Assembly: GCF_030848395.1 (NCBI RefSeq)
Contig: NZ_JAVDBT010000020.1
Span: 1-45,940, forward strand
Reading direction: 5' to 3'
DNA: 45,940 bases
From: Pseudogemmobacter lacusdianii
GTDB lineage: Bacteria; Pseudomonadota; Alphaproteobacteria; Rhodobacterales; Rhodobacteraceae
This document shows positions 1 through 8,970 of the stretch, piece after piece. Below the pieces are notes generated by a model. The model was not told where the DNA came from. It searched no databases and saw nothing but the letters and a program-made list of their open reading frames with translations. The stretch's first letter is position 1, and each line of letters opens with the position of its first letter. The position numbers and the translations under genes were made by a program.

Positions 1-2
1 CC

Positions 3-41
3 GTCGTCGCCCTCGCCGCAACCGTCATCTTCTGGCTATGA
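3..41 (+). CDS. 3' end of a membrane protein gene, cut by the left edge
   Basis: Reading from base 3, the frame encodes the hydrophobic residues VVALAATVIFWL and then a TGA at 39-41. This stop overlaps the ATG at 38 of the next gene as ATGA, the usual sign of two translationally coupled genes. Only twelve codons are visible, so the product cannot be named; the residues look like the end of a transmembrane segment. Because the next gene resembles the C-terminal part of DUF2852 proteins, which normally begin with membrane segments, these residues could also be the N-terminal part of the same family split into a second frame. Confidence 0.4.
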   Translation, partial: VVALAATVIFWL

Positions 42-349
42 CACAAGAACGAGTCCTGACCCTTGCACGCGCAGGCCGCTCCTCGGGCAATGCCGCCTTT
101 GACGCTTATAAGGCCGATACCCTGCGCCGCTTGGAAGAAGAGCAAGACGCGTTCGAAGCTTTCTTGCAGCGCCTGCGTGAAGCCAAAGACAAAACCGAAT
201 TCGACAGCTTCATGCAAGACCGCGCCCGCAAAGGCTCGCAGACCACCGAAAGCTCGGATGAGGCCGCGCGCAGCCTGGCACGCACTGCAACCGGCATCGC
301 CGGCGGCGCTCCGGCCTCGGACCCAACCGCCCGCCGGGGCGAATACTAA
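38..349 (+). CDS. DUF2852-like small coiled-coil protein
   Basis: A 103-residue protein of unknown function. Residues 15-70 carry the pattern SSGN-AFDAYK followed by a charged helix (LRRLEEEQDAFEAFLQRLRE) and AKDKTEFDSFM, which I recognise as the conserved C-terminal part of DUF2852 proteins of alphaproteobacteria. The last 35 residues are low-complexity. No membrane segment is present in this frame, although full DUF2852 proteins carry one or two at the N-terminus. The ATG overlaps the stop of the upstream frame, so it is probably coupled to it. The family assignment is from memory and the role is unknown. Confidence 0.6.
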   Translation: MTQERVLTLARAGRSSGNAAFDAYKADTLRRLEEEQDAFEAFLQRLREAKDKTEFDSFMQDRARKGSQTTESSDEAARSLARTATGIAGGAPASDPTARRGEY

Positions 350-387
350 GCCCAGCGCCCTTTGGGCATGAGCCATGACCAAGGACC

Positions 388-416
388 AGAGGCGCGGCAC
401 TCCCGCGCCTCTTTTT
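388..416 (+). terminator. Rho-independent terminator after the DUF2852-like gene
   Basis: A perfect 10-bp stem (AGAGGCGCGG / CCGCGCCTCT) with a 5-nt loop is followed at once by five T residues. It lies 39 bases after the stop codon at 349 and closes that transcription unit. Confidence 0.85.
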
Positions 417-652
417 CGTGCAACCACCCCTCTGGCCCCTAAGTGTCCACCATCCCGGCATAATCGCGGGAAGGCCCTTCCCAATTGGCGCCATCTTCGC
501 GCAGAGTAAGACGGTCTTATGAAAGCCGCTTGGCGCGGCGGCTTTGCCTTGCTAGGCTGCGCGCCGAATGCTTTCCACCGCTTGCCTGAGCTGCCCTTAC
601 TTGCCTGCTCTCATCGCCGATCTGTGCCCCTTACCCCATTCAGTCAGTTGAG
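417..652. other. Intergenic region before bpt
   Basis: No gene is supported here. The only structure I see is an imperfect hairpin at 522-545 (arms AAAGCCGC and GCGGCTTT), without a T-run. The promoter of bpt must lie here, but I cannot pick convincing -35 and -10 boxes. Confidence 0.5.
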
Positions 653-1489
653 ATGCGCCATACACTTCCCATCGCGCCACAGTTTTATGTGACGGCCCCA
701 CAACCCTGCCCCTATCTTGAGGGCCGGATGGAGCGAAAGCTGTTCACCGCTTTGCAGGGCGATCATGCGCAGCGGCTGAATGATACGCTCTCCAAGCAAG
801 GCTTCCGGCGCAGCCAGAATGTGCTTTACCGCCCCTCTTGTGCGGAATGCTCGGCTTGTCTTTCTGCCCGCATTCGCGTGGCCGACTTCCAGCCCAGTCG
901 CAGCCAAAAGCGCGTATTGAAACGCAATGCCGAACTGCAGCGCCATCCCACCAGCCCTTGGGCGACCGAAGATCAATTCGAGCTGTTCCGCCGCTATCTC
1001 GACAGCCGCCACGCCGATGGTGGCATGGCGGATATGGATATTTTCGAATTCGCCGCCATGATCGAAGAAACCCCGATCAAAAGCCGCGTGATCGAATACA
1101 GCCGTGCACCGCTGAAGGGCGAGCGTGGCCGCCCCTTGGCCGCGGTCTGTCTGACCGATGTCTTCGATGACGGCTTGTCGATGGTCTACAGCTTCTATGA
1201 TCCTGACCTGCAGGCGCAATCTTTGGGCACCTATGTAATCTTGGACCATATCGCCATCACGCAAGAGGCAGGGCTGCCTTACGTCTATTTGGGCTACTGG
1301 GTGCCGGGCAGCCGCAAAATGGGCTATAAGGCGGGCTTTGATGCGCTTGAGATCTACAAGGGGGGGCATTGGCAACCCGTGGGCGATCCGGCCAATCACC
1401 GGGCCGAGCTGCACCCGCTTTCGGTGGACCCGATTGCCGAGCAAGTGGCGCGCATCTCCCTGCCGGATGCCCGCGTGACACGCGACTAA
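653..1489 (+). CDS. bpt: Aspartate/glutamate leucyltransferase (Bpt)
   Basis: 278 residues, the usual length for bacterial Bpt of the arginyltransferase (ATE) superfamily. The enzyme transfers leucine from Leu-tRNA to proteins with N-terminal Asp or Glu, marking them for ClpS/ClpAP degradation in the cytosol. Seen in the sequence: the N-terminal ATE domain with [13 protein letters not shown] (Cys19) and the cysteine cluster C63-x2-C66-x2-C69 in [11 protein letters not shown], followed by the C-terminal domain with [15 protein letters not shown], a family signature. The ATG at 653 gives a family-typical N-terminus. It appears monocistronic between the terminator at 388-416 and the TRAP genes. 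Confidence 0.93.
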   Translation: MRHTLPIAPQFYVTAPQPCPYLEGRMERKLFTALQGDHAQRLNDTLSKQGFRRSQNVLYRPSCAECSACLSARIRVADFQPSRSQKRVLKRNAELQRHPTSPWATEDQFELFRRYLDSRHADGGMADMDIFEFAAMIEETPIKSRVIEYSRAPLKGERGRPLAAVCLTDVFDDGLSMVYSFYDPDLQAQSLGTYVILDHIAITQEAGLPYVYLGYWVPGSRKMGYKAGFDALEIYKGGHWQPVGDPANHRAELHPLSVDPIAEQVARISLPDARVTRD

Positions 1490-1723
1490 CCGGCCAATTT
1501 ATCCGGCAAGCAAGGCCCAGCGCCTTGAGGCTTTTTGCCCCCATTACGGAGGCACTTTGCAAGGCAGCCGAACCGCAACCGCGCCAATCCGACAATTCTC
1601 GCCCCTCGCCGCATCGCGCAATTGACGCGAATCCGTCTAGGCTTTTAGCTGACCCTCTTCGTCCGCCTTTTCAGGCCGAAGCGCATAGGCCTCGGCTCAG
1701 GAGGTCAAAGAGGGGTAAGCCGT

Positions 1724-2311
1724 ATGTCAGTGCTTCTGACGTTGTCGCGCCTGATTGATCGCGTCAACGAACGAATTGGTAAAATTGCAGGCTATGCCAT
1801 CTTGCTGGCCATCTTGGTCAGCGCGGGCAATGCGGTGATCCGCAAAGTTGCCCCGCGCCTTTCCTCAAACGCGTGGCTTGAGATGCAGTGGTATCTCTTT
1901 GGCGCGGCCTTTCTGCTCTGCGCCGGGTTGGTGCTGCGGCAGAACGAACATATCCGCATCGATATCCTATACGCCGCCCTCTCCAGACGGGCCCAGCATT
2001 GGATCGACCTTTTGGGCCACCTTTTGTTCCTCGCGCCCTTCTGCCTTTTGATGCTTTACCACCTCGGCCCCTATGCGCTGAAATCCTTCCGCTCGGGCGA
2101 GATGTCGACCAATGCGGGCGGGCTGATCATCTGGCCGGCCAAAAGCCTGCTCCTGATCGGCTTTACCCTCCTAACGCTGCAATGCCTGTCAGAGATCATC
2201 AAGAAGATCGCCGTGATGCGCGGGGTGATCGAGGATCCCACCCCCTTCGTCTCTTCCCATGACAGCGCCAAGGCCGAGGCTGAAGCGCTGATCGAGGAGA
2301 TCAAGCAATGA
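1724..2311 (+). CDS. TRAP transporter small permease (DctQ/TakQ type)
   Basis: 195 residues with about four hydrophobic segments (near residues 18-40, 50-75, 88-110 and 130-160), the layout of the DctQ subunit of tripartite ATP-independent periplasmic transporters. It pairs with the large permease in the inner membrane. The ATG at 1724 is preceded by purine-rich AGGAGG and AGAGGGG stretches. Its TGA overlaps the ATG of the large permease (ATGA at 2308-2311), so the two are translationally coupled. With the adjacent takP-like binding protein this is most likely TakQ of a 2-oxo-acid system; the substrate is inferred from the binding protein only. Confidence 0.88.
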   Translation: MSVLLTLSRLIDRVNERIGKIAGYAILLAILVSAGNAVIRKVAPRLSSNAWLEMQWYLFGAAFLLCAGLVLRQNEHIRIDILYAALSRRAQHWIDLLGHLLFLAPFCLLMLYHLGPYALKSFRSGEMSTNAGGLIIWPAKSLLLIGFTLLTLQCLSEIIKKIAVMRGVIEDPTPFVSSHDSAKAEAEALIEEIKQ

Positions 2312-4194
2312 TGGAGCTTATCGCGCAGAACATGGCGCCGATCATGTTCATCTCGCTGATCTTCTTTCTGATCATGGGCTATCCGGTGGCCTTCTCGCTT
2401 GCCGCCCATGGCTTGGTCTTCTTCGTGATCGGGGTCGAGCTGGCACCGCTTTCCAACGGCACCATCACGCTGGACTGGCCACTCTTGCGCACCCTGCCCG
2501 ATCGGTTTTGGGGCATCATGTCGAATGAGACCCTGCTCGCCATTCCCTTCTTCACCTTCATGGGGGTGATTTTGGAACGCTCGGGCATGGCCGAGGATCT
2601 TCTCGACACCATCGGCCAACTCTTTGGCCCGGTGCGCGGCGGCCTTGCCTATGCGGTGATCATCGTGGGGGCGCTGCTTGCGGCCACCACCGGAGTTGTC
2701 GCCGCTTCCGTCATCGCGATGGGGCTGATCTCTTTGCCGATTATGCTGCGCAATGGCTATGACCGCTCCACCGCTTCGGGGGTGATTGCCGCCTCGGGGA
2801 CATTGGCACAGATCATCCCGCCAAGCCTTGTGTTGATCGTGCTCGCAGACCAATTGGGCCGCTCGGTGGGCGATATGTATGCGGGGGCTTTGATCCCCGG
2901 TCTGGTGCTAACCGGTCTTTACATGGCCTATGTCTTCGTCCTCACGATCTTCAAACCCAAGCTCCTGCCCGCTTTGCCGCCCGAGGCGCGGACTTTGGGT
3001 TATGGTGTCACCTCGCTGGCGGTGGCCTTGCTGGTTTGCGCGGGCATCACTTGGGCCGCACATCATTGGCTAGAGCCGACCTATGGCGCTGATGCCGATA
3101 TGCTGGGCTTTGTGGTCGCGGTGCTGGTTGTCTATGCCTATGCGCTTATGGACCGTGCCACAGGGCTCAACAGCCTCAGCCGTCTGGCGCAGCAAGTGAT
3201 CATCGTGCTGATCCCGCCTTTGGCTTTGGTCTTCCTTGTCCTCGGCACCATCTTCCTTGGCATTGCCACCCCGACCGAGGGCGGCGCGATGGGGGCCGTG
3301 GGCGCTTTGGTCTTGGCCCTGATGAAGCGGCGGCTAAACTGGGCAGTGATCAGCCATGCCGTGGCCTCGACCGCGCGGCTTTCGACCTTCGTGATGTTCA
3401 TCTTGATCGGGGCGCGGGTCTTCTCGCTGACCTTCTACGGCGTCAACGGCCATATCTGGGTCGAGCATCTTTTGGTCTCGCTGCCCGGAGGCGAGTTGGG
3501 CTTCCTGATCTTCGTCTCAGTCCTCGTGTTCTTTCTGGCCTTCTTCCTCGACTACTTCGAGCTGGCCTTCATCATCGTGCCTTTGCTGGTGGCCCCGGCC
3601 TTGGCGCTGGAGATCGACCTGATCTGGTTTGGCGTGATCTTGGCGGTCAATATGCAGACCTCCTTCATGCACCCGCCCTTCGGCTTTGCTTTGCATTTCC
3701 TACGCTCGGTCGCCCCACGTCTGCCCTATCAGGATAAGGTGACAGGCCAGACGATGGCCCCGGTGAAAACCAGCCAGATCTATATGGGCGCGATCCCCTT
3801 CTTGGTGATCCAGCTTTTCATGATCGGGGTGGTGATCGCCTTCCCCGGCATGGTGATGCATTACAAAGACGCCCCAGTGGATCCTGCCAGCGTCACCATC
3901 ACTTTGCCACAAGGTGCTGGGGTTGGTGGACTGGGCGAAGGATTGGGCGGTGGCATGGGGGGTGGGCTTGGCGGAAGCTTGGGCGCGCCCAATTTGGGGG
4001 CACCCGCCTTGGGATCTCCGGAACTCGGCGCCCCTGCCCTCGGATCCCCAGTCGTTGGAGCCCCTGCCGTCGGTTCCCCTGCCTTGGGCACTCCTGACCT
4101 AGGCGCGCCAGCTTTGGGCGCACCCGATCTGGGTGACGCCCCGGCTCCCGAGCAGCCCTCCACTTCTGAGGTTCCGGCCGAGACGACGCCCTAA
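2308..4194 (+). CDS. TRAP transporter large permease (DctM/TakM type) with repeat tail
   Basis: 628 residues. Residues 1-530 form the sodium-coupled DctM channel with many membrane spans; recognisable stretches are GIATPTEGGAMGA and MQTSFMHPPFGFALHFLRS. The core is longer than a minimal DctM (about 430 residues), as in the TakM/mannitol-type branch. From residue 532 the protein changes to a Gly-rich linker and then eleven pentapeptides of the form xLG[A/S/T]P (residues 557-611), ending in an acidic Pro-rich tail. The last membrane segment ends near residue 518, so by the usual topology the tail lies on one face of the membrane; which face I cannot tell. It is coupled to the small permease by a 4-bp overlap. 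The tail's function is unknown. Confidence 0.88.
   Translation: MMELIAQNMAPIMFISLIFFLIMGYPVAFSLAAHGLVFFVIGVELAPLSNGTITLDWPLLRTLPDRFWGIMSNETLLAIPFFTFMGVILERSGMAEDLLDTIGQLFGPVRGGLAYAVIIVGALLAATTGVVAASVIAMGLISLPIMLRNGYDRSTASGVIAASGTLAQIIPPSLVLIVLADQLGRSVGDMYAGALIPGLVLTGLYMAYVFVLTIFKPKLLPALPPEARTLGYGVTSLAVALLVCAGITWAAHHWLEPTYGADADMLGFVVAVLVVYAYALMDRATGLNSLSRLAQQVIIVLIPPLALVFLVLGTIFLGIATPTEGGAMGAVGALVLALMKRRLNWAVISHAVASTARLSTFVMFILIGARVFSLTFYGVNGHIWVEHLLVSLPGGELGFLIFVSVLVFFLAFFLDYFELAFIIVPLLVAPALALEIDLIWFGVILAVNMQTSFMHPPFGFALHFLRSVAPRLPYQDKVTGQTMAPVKTSQIYMGAIPFLVIQLFMIGVVIAFPGMVMHYKDAPVDPASVTITLPQGAGVGGLGEGLGGGMGGGLGGSLGAPNLGAPALGSPELGAPALGSPVVGAPAVGSPALGTPDLGAPALGAPDLGDAPAPEQPSTSEVPAETTP
3976..4140 (+). 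repeat. Eleven in-frame 15-bp units encoding xLG[A/S/T]P
   Basis: The units read SLGAP, NLGAP, ALGSP, ELGAP, ALGSP, VVGAP, AVGSP, ALGTP, DLGAP, ALGAP and DLGDA. The DNA units are diverged at third positions, so this is an old repeat kept at the protein level, not a fresh microsatellite. Each unit is 15 bp, so gain or loss of a unit keeps the frame. Confidence 0.85.
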
Positions 4195-4216
4195 ACCCGC
4201 TTGCCGCATTGCCAAC

Positions 4217-4246
4217 AAAAAGGCCCCGGCTAAACCGGGGCCTTTT
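4217..4246. terminator. Bidirectional terminator between takM-like and takP-like genes
   Basis: AAAAGGCCCCGG and CCGGGGCCTTTT form a 12-bp stem around a 5-nt loop. The A-run on one side and the T-run on the other allow termination of both converging transcripts, the permease genes from the left and the binding protein gene from the right. Confidence 0.85.
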
Positions 4247-4266
4247 CCTATTCTGTGCCGTGAAGC

Positions 4267-5406
<1,140 letters not shown>

Positions 5407-5535
5407 TCAGCGCAGGTCGGCCAAAGTCTTAAGGAGCCTAACTGCCGCCTTTAACGTTGCAAGAATTTCTTACCAGATCGGCGGGGATTGCTGCCCTCCG
5501 ATCCGGAGAGCAGCTTTCGGTTTAAAGCGCGGCGC

Positions 5536-6138
5536 TCAGATCAGGCCTTCAGCGCGCATCGCAGCCTGCACGGCGGGACGCTCGGCCACACGGGCGCGCA
5601 AGGCGTTGATGCGCGGGAAGGCGGCAAGATCATGGCCCAGCATCTTCGACCAGTTGGTCACGGTGAAGAAATAGGCGTCCGCAGGCGAATAATCCGCGCC
5701 GGTCAAGAAGGCGCGATCATCACCCAACTGCTCTTCGACCAAGGCCAGCCGCGCATCCAGCGTTGCGGTTTGCTTAGCCTTAGCCTCACCGTCCAAGCCA
5801 TAGAAGAAGGGCGCGTAATTCTTATGGATCTCGGTCGAGACGAAATTCAGCGCTTCTTGCAGACGCGCGCGACCCAAAGTGCCCGCCGCCGGCAGGCTGC
5901 CAGGCTTGGCGCTGTCCATAACATATTGCATGATCGCCACGCCTTCGGTCAGGATCTCGCCATTGTCCAACTCAAGGGTCGGCACGGCGGCACGCGGGCT
6001 GATCTTACGGAAATCCTCGCCGGATTCGGTTTTCTTGGCGCGGATATCGACCTTCTCGACCGAATAAGTGGCCCCGACCTCTTCCAAAGCGATATGCGAG
6101 GCCAAAGAGCAAGCGCCCGGCGAATAATAGAGTTTCAT
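5536..6138 (-). CDS. gst: Glutathione S-transferase, beta class
   Basis: 200 residues from the ATG at 6136-6138, chosen because GGAGGA lies six bases upstream and because the protein then begins MKLYYSPGAC as in bacterial beta-class enzymes. Cys10, the residue that binds glutathione in this class, is present. Residues 1-78 are the thioredoxin-like domain, with AVPTLELDNG giving the cis-proline and an E-G/S pair at LTEG; residues 90-200 are the helical domain with the ADYSPADAYFF capping-box region. It is a cytosolic detoxification or thiol-transfer enzyme; the substrate cannot be told. It stands alone between takP and the ilv leader. Confidence 0.9.
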   Translation of the reverse strand: MKLYYSPGACSLASHIALEEVGATYSVEKVDIRAKKTESGEDFRKISPRAAVPTLELDNGEILTEGVAIMQYVMDSAKPGSLPAAGTLGRARLQEALNFVSTEIHKNYAPFFYGLDGEAKAKQTATLDARLALVEEQLGDDRAFLTGADYSPADAYFFTVTNWSKMLGHDLAAFPRINALRARVAERPAVQAAMRAEGLI

Positions 6139-6341
6139 CGTCAATCCTCCAGCTGCGCCCATCGCAGCTTTGACCTTTACCTATGGCAATGCGAAGCTAA
6201 GGCAAGACATGGCGCGGACTCACCAGCGCACAACCGCCACCGCATCTGTGCGCGATTGCGAAAATTGCGCCCCTCGCTGCGCACCAGCAATAAAAGTTCA
6301 ATTTCACACCCTTCCCGGACATGAAACATGCGCTTTTGCGG

Positions 6342-6368
6342 TTGACGCCCCCTTTTGCCCACCATAGT
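6342..6368 (+). promoter_or_regulatory. Candidate promoter of the ilv leader and ilvBN
   Basis: TTGACG at 6342-6347 and CATAGT at 6363-6368 resemble sigma-70 boxes with a short 15-nt spacer. The -10 box is weak. A start a few bases after 6375 would place the leader ATG at 6397 some 20 bases into the transcript, which suits an attenuator. Confidence 0.4.
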
Positions 6369-6396
6369 GTCCCCAACGTAAGCCAAAGAGGCCGTG

Positions 6397-6444
6397 ATGC
6401 TGCACATTCTAGTACTTGATGAGACGAGGCGCGTGGGTCGGTAA
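6397..6444 (+). CDS. ilv leader peptide (attenuator peptide)
   Basis: A 15-codon ORF, MLHILVLDETRRVGR then TAA, with AAAGAGG five bases before its ATG. Residues 2-6 hold Leu, Ile, Leu, Val, Leu with one His: every end product family of the pathway is represented. The Leu codon CTA and the Val codon GTA are codons expected to be rare in this GC-rich genome, which would make the ribosome stall readily when charged tRNA is scarce. The ORF ends 26 bases before a strong intrinsic terminator and about 105 bases before ilvB. It is a transcription attenuation leader by layout; the peptide itself is unlikely to have a function. Confidence 0.85.
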   Translation: MLHILVLDETRRVGR

Positions 6445-6470
6445 CGGCAGCCATATCTGGCAACCATGCG

Positions 6471-6498
6471 CCCCCGGGAACCAACCCCGGGGGTTTTT
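6471..6498 (+). terminator. Attenuator terminator upstream of ilvB
   Basis: CCCCCGGG and CCCGGGGG form an 8-bp GC-only stem around AACCAA, followed by TTTTT at 6494-6498. It lies between the leader peptide and ilvB. An alternative pairing of GGGTCGG (6436-6441 region, inside the last leader codons) with CCAACCC (6481-6487) is possible and would disrupt the terminator, as expected for an antiterminator, but it has one mismatch and is my inference. Confidence 0.85.
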
Positions 6499-6550
6499 CA
6501 TTGGCGATAGACAGCAGACGATGGCGCACGGAACAGTAAGGATGACGGCG

Positions 6551-8296
6551 ATGACAAGGTCGATGACCGGCGCGAGAATGGTGGTTCAGGCTCTGAAGGA
6601 TCAGGGGGTCGAGGTCGTCTTCGGCTATCCCGGCGGTGCTGTCCTTCCGATCTATGACGAAATCTTCCAGCAAAACGACATCCGCCACATTCTTGTGCGT
6701 CACGAGCAAGGCGCTGTGCATATGGCCGAGGGCTATGCCCGCTCGACCGGCAAGCCGGGTGTGGCTTTGGTGACTTCGGGCCCCGGTGCCACCAATGCGG
6801 TCACCGGTCTGACCGATGCTTTGATGGATTCGATCCCGATCATCGTGCTGACCGGGCAAGTTCCGACCTTCATGATCGGCACCGATGGCTTCCAAGAGGC
6901 CGACACCGTTGGCATCACCCGCCCCTGCACCAAGATGAACTGGCTGGTGAAGGATACGGCAAAGCTGTCCGAGACCATCCACCAAGCCTTCCATGTTGCT
7001 ACCCAAGGCCGCCCCGGCCCGGTGCTGATCGACATCCCAAAAGACGTGCAATTCGCCACTTCGGAATATGTGCCGCCCTCGAAGGCCCGCACCGATCACT
7101 ACCAGCCCAAAGTCAAAGGCGATCTCGACGCCGTGACCCGCATGGTCGAGATGCTGGAGACCGCCGAGCGGCCCTTGTTCTACACCGGCGGCGGCGTGAT
7201 CAACTCGGGCAAAGCCGCCAGCCAGCTTTTGGTGGAATTTGCCGATGCGACTGGCATTCCGGTCACCTCGACCCTGATGGGTCTCGGCGCCTACCCGGCC
7301 TCGGGCAAGGGTTGGATCGGCATGCTGGGCATGCATGGTCTTTATGAGGCCAACCTTGCGATGCATGGCTGCGATCTGATGATCAACGTCGGCGCGCGCT
7401 TTGACGACCGCATCACCGGGCGGATCTCGGATTTCTCACCGAAGTCGAAGAAGATCCATATCGACATCGACGCCTCCTCGATCAACAAGGTGATCCGCGT
7501 TGATCTGCCGATCGTCGGCGATGTCGGCCATGTGCTGGAAGATGCGCTGAAGATCTGGAAAGCCCGTGGCCGCAAGGTCAACAAAGAGGGCATCGCCAAA
7601 TGGTGGGCGCAGATCGAAGAGTGGAAGAAGGTCAAATGCCTCAGCTATGAGCCCTCGACCACCACGATCAAACCGCAATACGCGCTGGAGCGGCTTGAGG
7701 CATTGACCAAGGGCTATGACCGGTACATCACCACCGAAGTGGGCCAGCACCAGATGTGGGCGGCGCAGTTCCTTGGGTTTGATGCGCCGAACCGCTGGAT
7801 GACGAGCGGTGGCTTGGGGACCATGGGCTACGGCCTGCCCGCCTCGATCGGCGTGCAGATCGCGCATCCGGAAGCTTTGGTCATCAACGTCGCCGGTGAG
7901 GCGTCGTGGCTGATGAACATGCAAGAGATGGGCACCGCGATGCAATTCCGCGCCCCGGTGAAGCAGTTCATCTTGAACAATGAGCGTCTGGGCATGGTGC
8001 GGCAGTGGCAAGAGCTTCTGCACGGCGAGCGCTATTCCTCTAGCTGGTCGGAATCTCTGCCCGATTTCGTGAAACTGGCCGAGGCTTTCGGCTGCAAGGG
8101 CATTCAAGTCTCGGACCCCAAGGATCTGGATGATGCGATCCTTGAGATGCTGGCCTATGACGGCCCGGTGATCTTCGATTGCCGCGTTGAGAAGCATGAA
8201 AACTGCTTCCCGATGATCCCCTCGGGCAAGCCGCATAATGAGATGCTGCTCTCGGCCGATGCCAGCGCCTTCAAATCGGGCGCCGTGCTGGTGTGA
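6551..8296 (+). CDS. ilvB: Acetolactate synthase, large catalytic subunit
   Basis: 581 residues. It condenses two pyruvates, or pyruvate and 2-oxobutyrate, using thiamine diphosphate, the first common step to Val, Leu and Ile. Seen: the N-terminal ThDP domain with FGYPGGAVLPIYD and the catalytic Glu52 in HEQGAVHMAEGYAR; the central FAD-type domain; and the C-terminal ThDP motif GEASWLMNMQEM ending in NNERLGMVRQWQ. The start at 6551 gives MTRSMTGARMVVQALKDQG, the family N-terminus, with AAGGA nine bases upstream; the ATG at 6542 lies too close to that site. Followed by ilvN after a 65-base gap holding a dispersed element. Regulation is probably by the attenuator at 6397-6498. Confidence 0.96.
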   Translation: MTRSMTGARMVVQALKDQGVEVVFGYPGGAVLPIYDEIFQQNDIRHILVRHEQGAVHMAEGYARSTGKPGVALVTSGPGATNAVTGLTDALMDSIPIIVLTGQVPTFMIGTDGFQEADTVGITRPCTKMNWLVKDTAKLSETIHQAFHVATQGRPGPVLIDIPKDVQFATSEYVPPSKARTDHYQPKVKGDLDAVTRMVEMLETAERPLFYTGGGVINSGKAASQLLVEFADATGIPVTSTLMGLGAYPASGKGWIGMLGMHGLYEANLAMHGCDLMINVGARFDDRITGRISDFSPKSKKIHIDIDASSINKVIRVDLPIVGDVGHVLEDALKIWKARGRKVNKEGIAKWWAQIEEWKKVKCLSYEPSTTTIKPQYALERLEALTKGYDRYITTEVGQHQMWAAQFLGFDAPNRWMTSGGLGTMGYGLPASIGVQIAHPEALVINVAGEASWLMNMQEMGTAMQFRAPVKQFILNNERLGMVRQWQELLHGERYSSSWSESLPDFVKLAEAFGCKGIQVSDPKDLDDAILEMLAYDGPVIFDCRVEKHENCFPMIPSGKPHNEMLLSADASAFKSGAVLV

Positions 8297-8304
8297 TCTT
8301 CGGG

Positions 8305-8353
8305 CTGGGGGCCTTGCCCCCAGACCCCCAGGATATTTTTAGACAGATGAAAG
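8305..8353 (+). repeat. Dispersed hairpin/GATATTT element, copy 1 (between ilvB and ilvN)
   Basis: An 8-bp hairpin (CTGGGGGC, loop CTT, GCCCCCAG) is followed by ACCCCCA, GGATATTTTT and AGACAGATGAAAG. The same order of parts and nearly the same bases recur at 41765-41817 before miaA; weaker copies lie at 12391-12410 and 29006-29036. It fills the ilvB-ilvN gap, and its last bases supply the purine stretch used as ilvN's ribosome binding site. Confidence 0.75.
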
Positions 8354-8361
8354 GGCAGCAA

Positions 8362-8922
8362 ATGTCTGCGCTAAATATCAAGAAGGGCGCGACCAGCCAT
8401 TCGGCCTATGACCTACGGGACAGCCATATGCAGGTCGAAGAAAGCCATACGCTTGCGGTCATCGTCGAGAATGAACCGGGTGTTTTGGCGCGGGTGATCG
8501 GGCTGTTCTCCGGTCGCGGCTATAACATCGACAGCCTGACCGTGGCGGAAGTGGATCACACCGGCCACCGCTCGCGCATCACCATCGTGACGCGCGGCAC
8601 GCCTGCCGTGATCGACCAGATCGAAAAGCAGCTGAGCCGGATGGTGCCGGTGCATGCGGTGCATGACCTGACCGCCGAAGGGCCGTCGGTGCAGCGGGAA
8701 CTGGCTTTGATCAAAGTCGTCGGCAAGGGCGACGCGCGGATCGAGGCTTTGCGTCTGTGCGAAATCTTCCGCGCCAAAGTGGTCGATTCCACGCTGGAAA
8801 GCTTCATCTTCGAGATGACCGGCACGCCCGAGAAGATCGACGCTTTCGCTGATCTTCTGCGCCCCTTGGGCCTTTCTGAGATCGCCCGTACCGGCGTTGC
8901 CGCCCTGTCGCGCGGTTTTTGA
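8362..8922 (+). CDS. ilvN: Acetolactate synthase, small regulatory subunit
   Basis: 186 residues from the ATG at 8362, preceded by AAAGGG; the frame stays open further upstream through the dispersed repeat, but MSALNIKKG is the expected N-terminus. Residues about 28-100 are an ACT domain (HTLAVIVENEPGVLARVIGL, GYNIDSLTVAEVD) that binds valine for feedback inhibition; the C-terminal ALS small-subunit domain (VVDSTLESFIFEMTG) activates the catalytic subunit. It works as a complex with IlvB in the cytosol and is cotranscribed with it. Length is slightly above the 160-175 of enteric proteins because of the N-terminal 25 residues, normal for alphaproteobacteria. Confidence 0.95.
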   Translation: MSALNIKKGATSHSAYDLRDSHMQVEESHTLAVIVENEPGVLARVIGLFSGRGYNIDSLTVAEVDHTGHRSRITIVTRGTPAVIDQIEKQLSRMVPVHAVHDLTAEGPSVQRELALIKVVGKGDARIEALRLCEIFRAKVVDSTLESFIFEMTGTPEKIDAFADLLRPLGLSEIARTGVAALSRGF

Positions 8923-8934
8923 TATCTGATCCCT

Positions 8935-8955
8935 GCCCCGGAGCTGATCCGGGGC
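8935..8955. terminator. Hairpin in the ilvN / enoyl-CoA hydratase convergent gap
   Basis: GCCCCGG and CCGGGGC pair around a 7-nt loop between two converging genes. There is no T-run on either side, so it may slow transcription or help Rho act, but it is not a standard intrinsic terminator. Confidence 0.35.
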
Positions 8956-8970
8956 AAGTCTCCCCAAGGC

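Noticed and set aside
1622-1650. TTGACG with TTAGCT 17 bases on as the TRAP permease promoter
   Set aside because: The -35 box is good but the -10 box is poor; not enough to call.
3976-4140. Tandem 15-bp repeat considered as CRISPR-like or phase-variable DNA
   Set aside because: Units are contiguous and diverged, in frame and multiples of three; there are no spacers and no cas genes.
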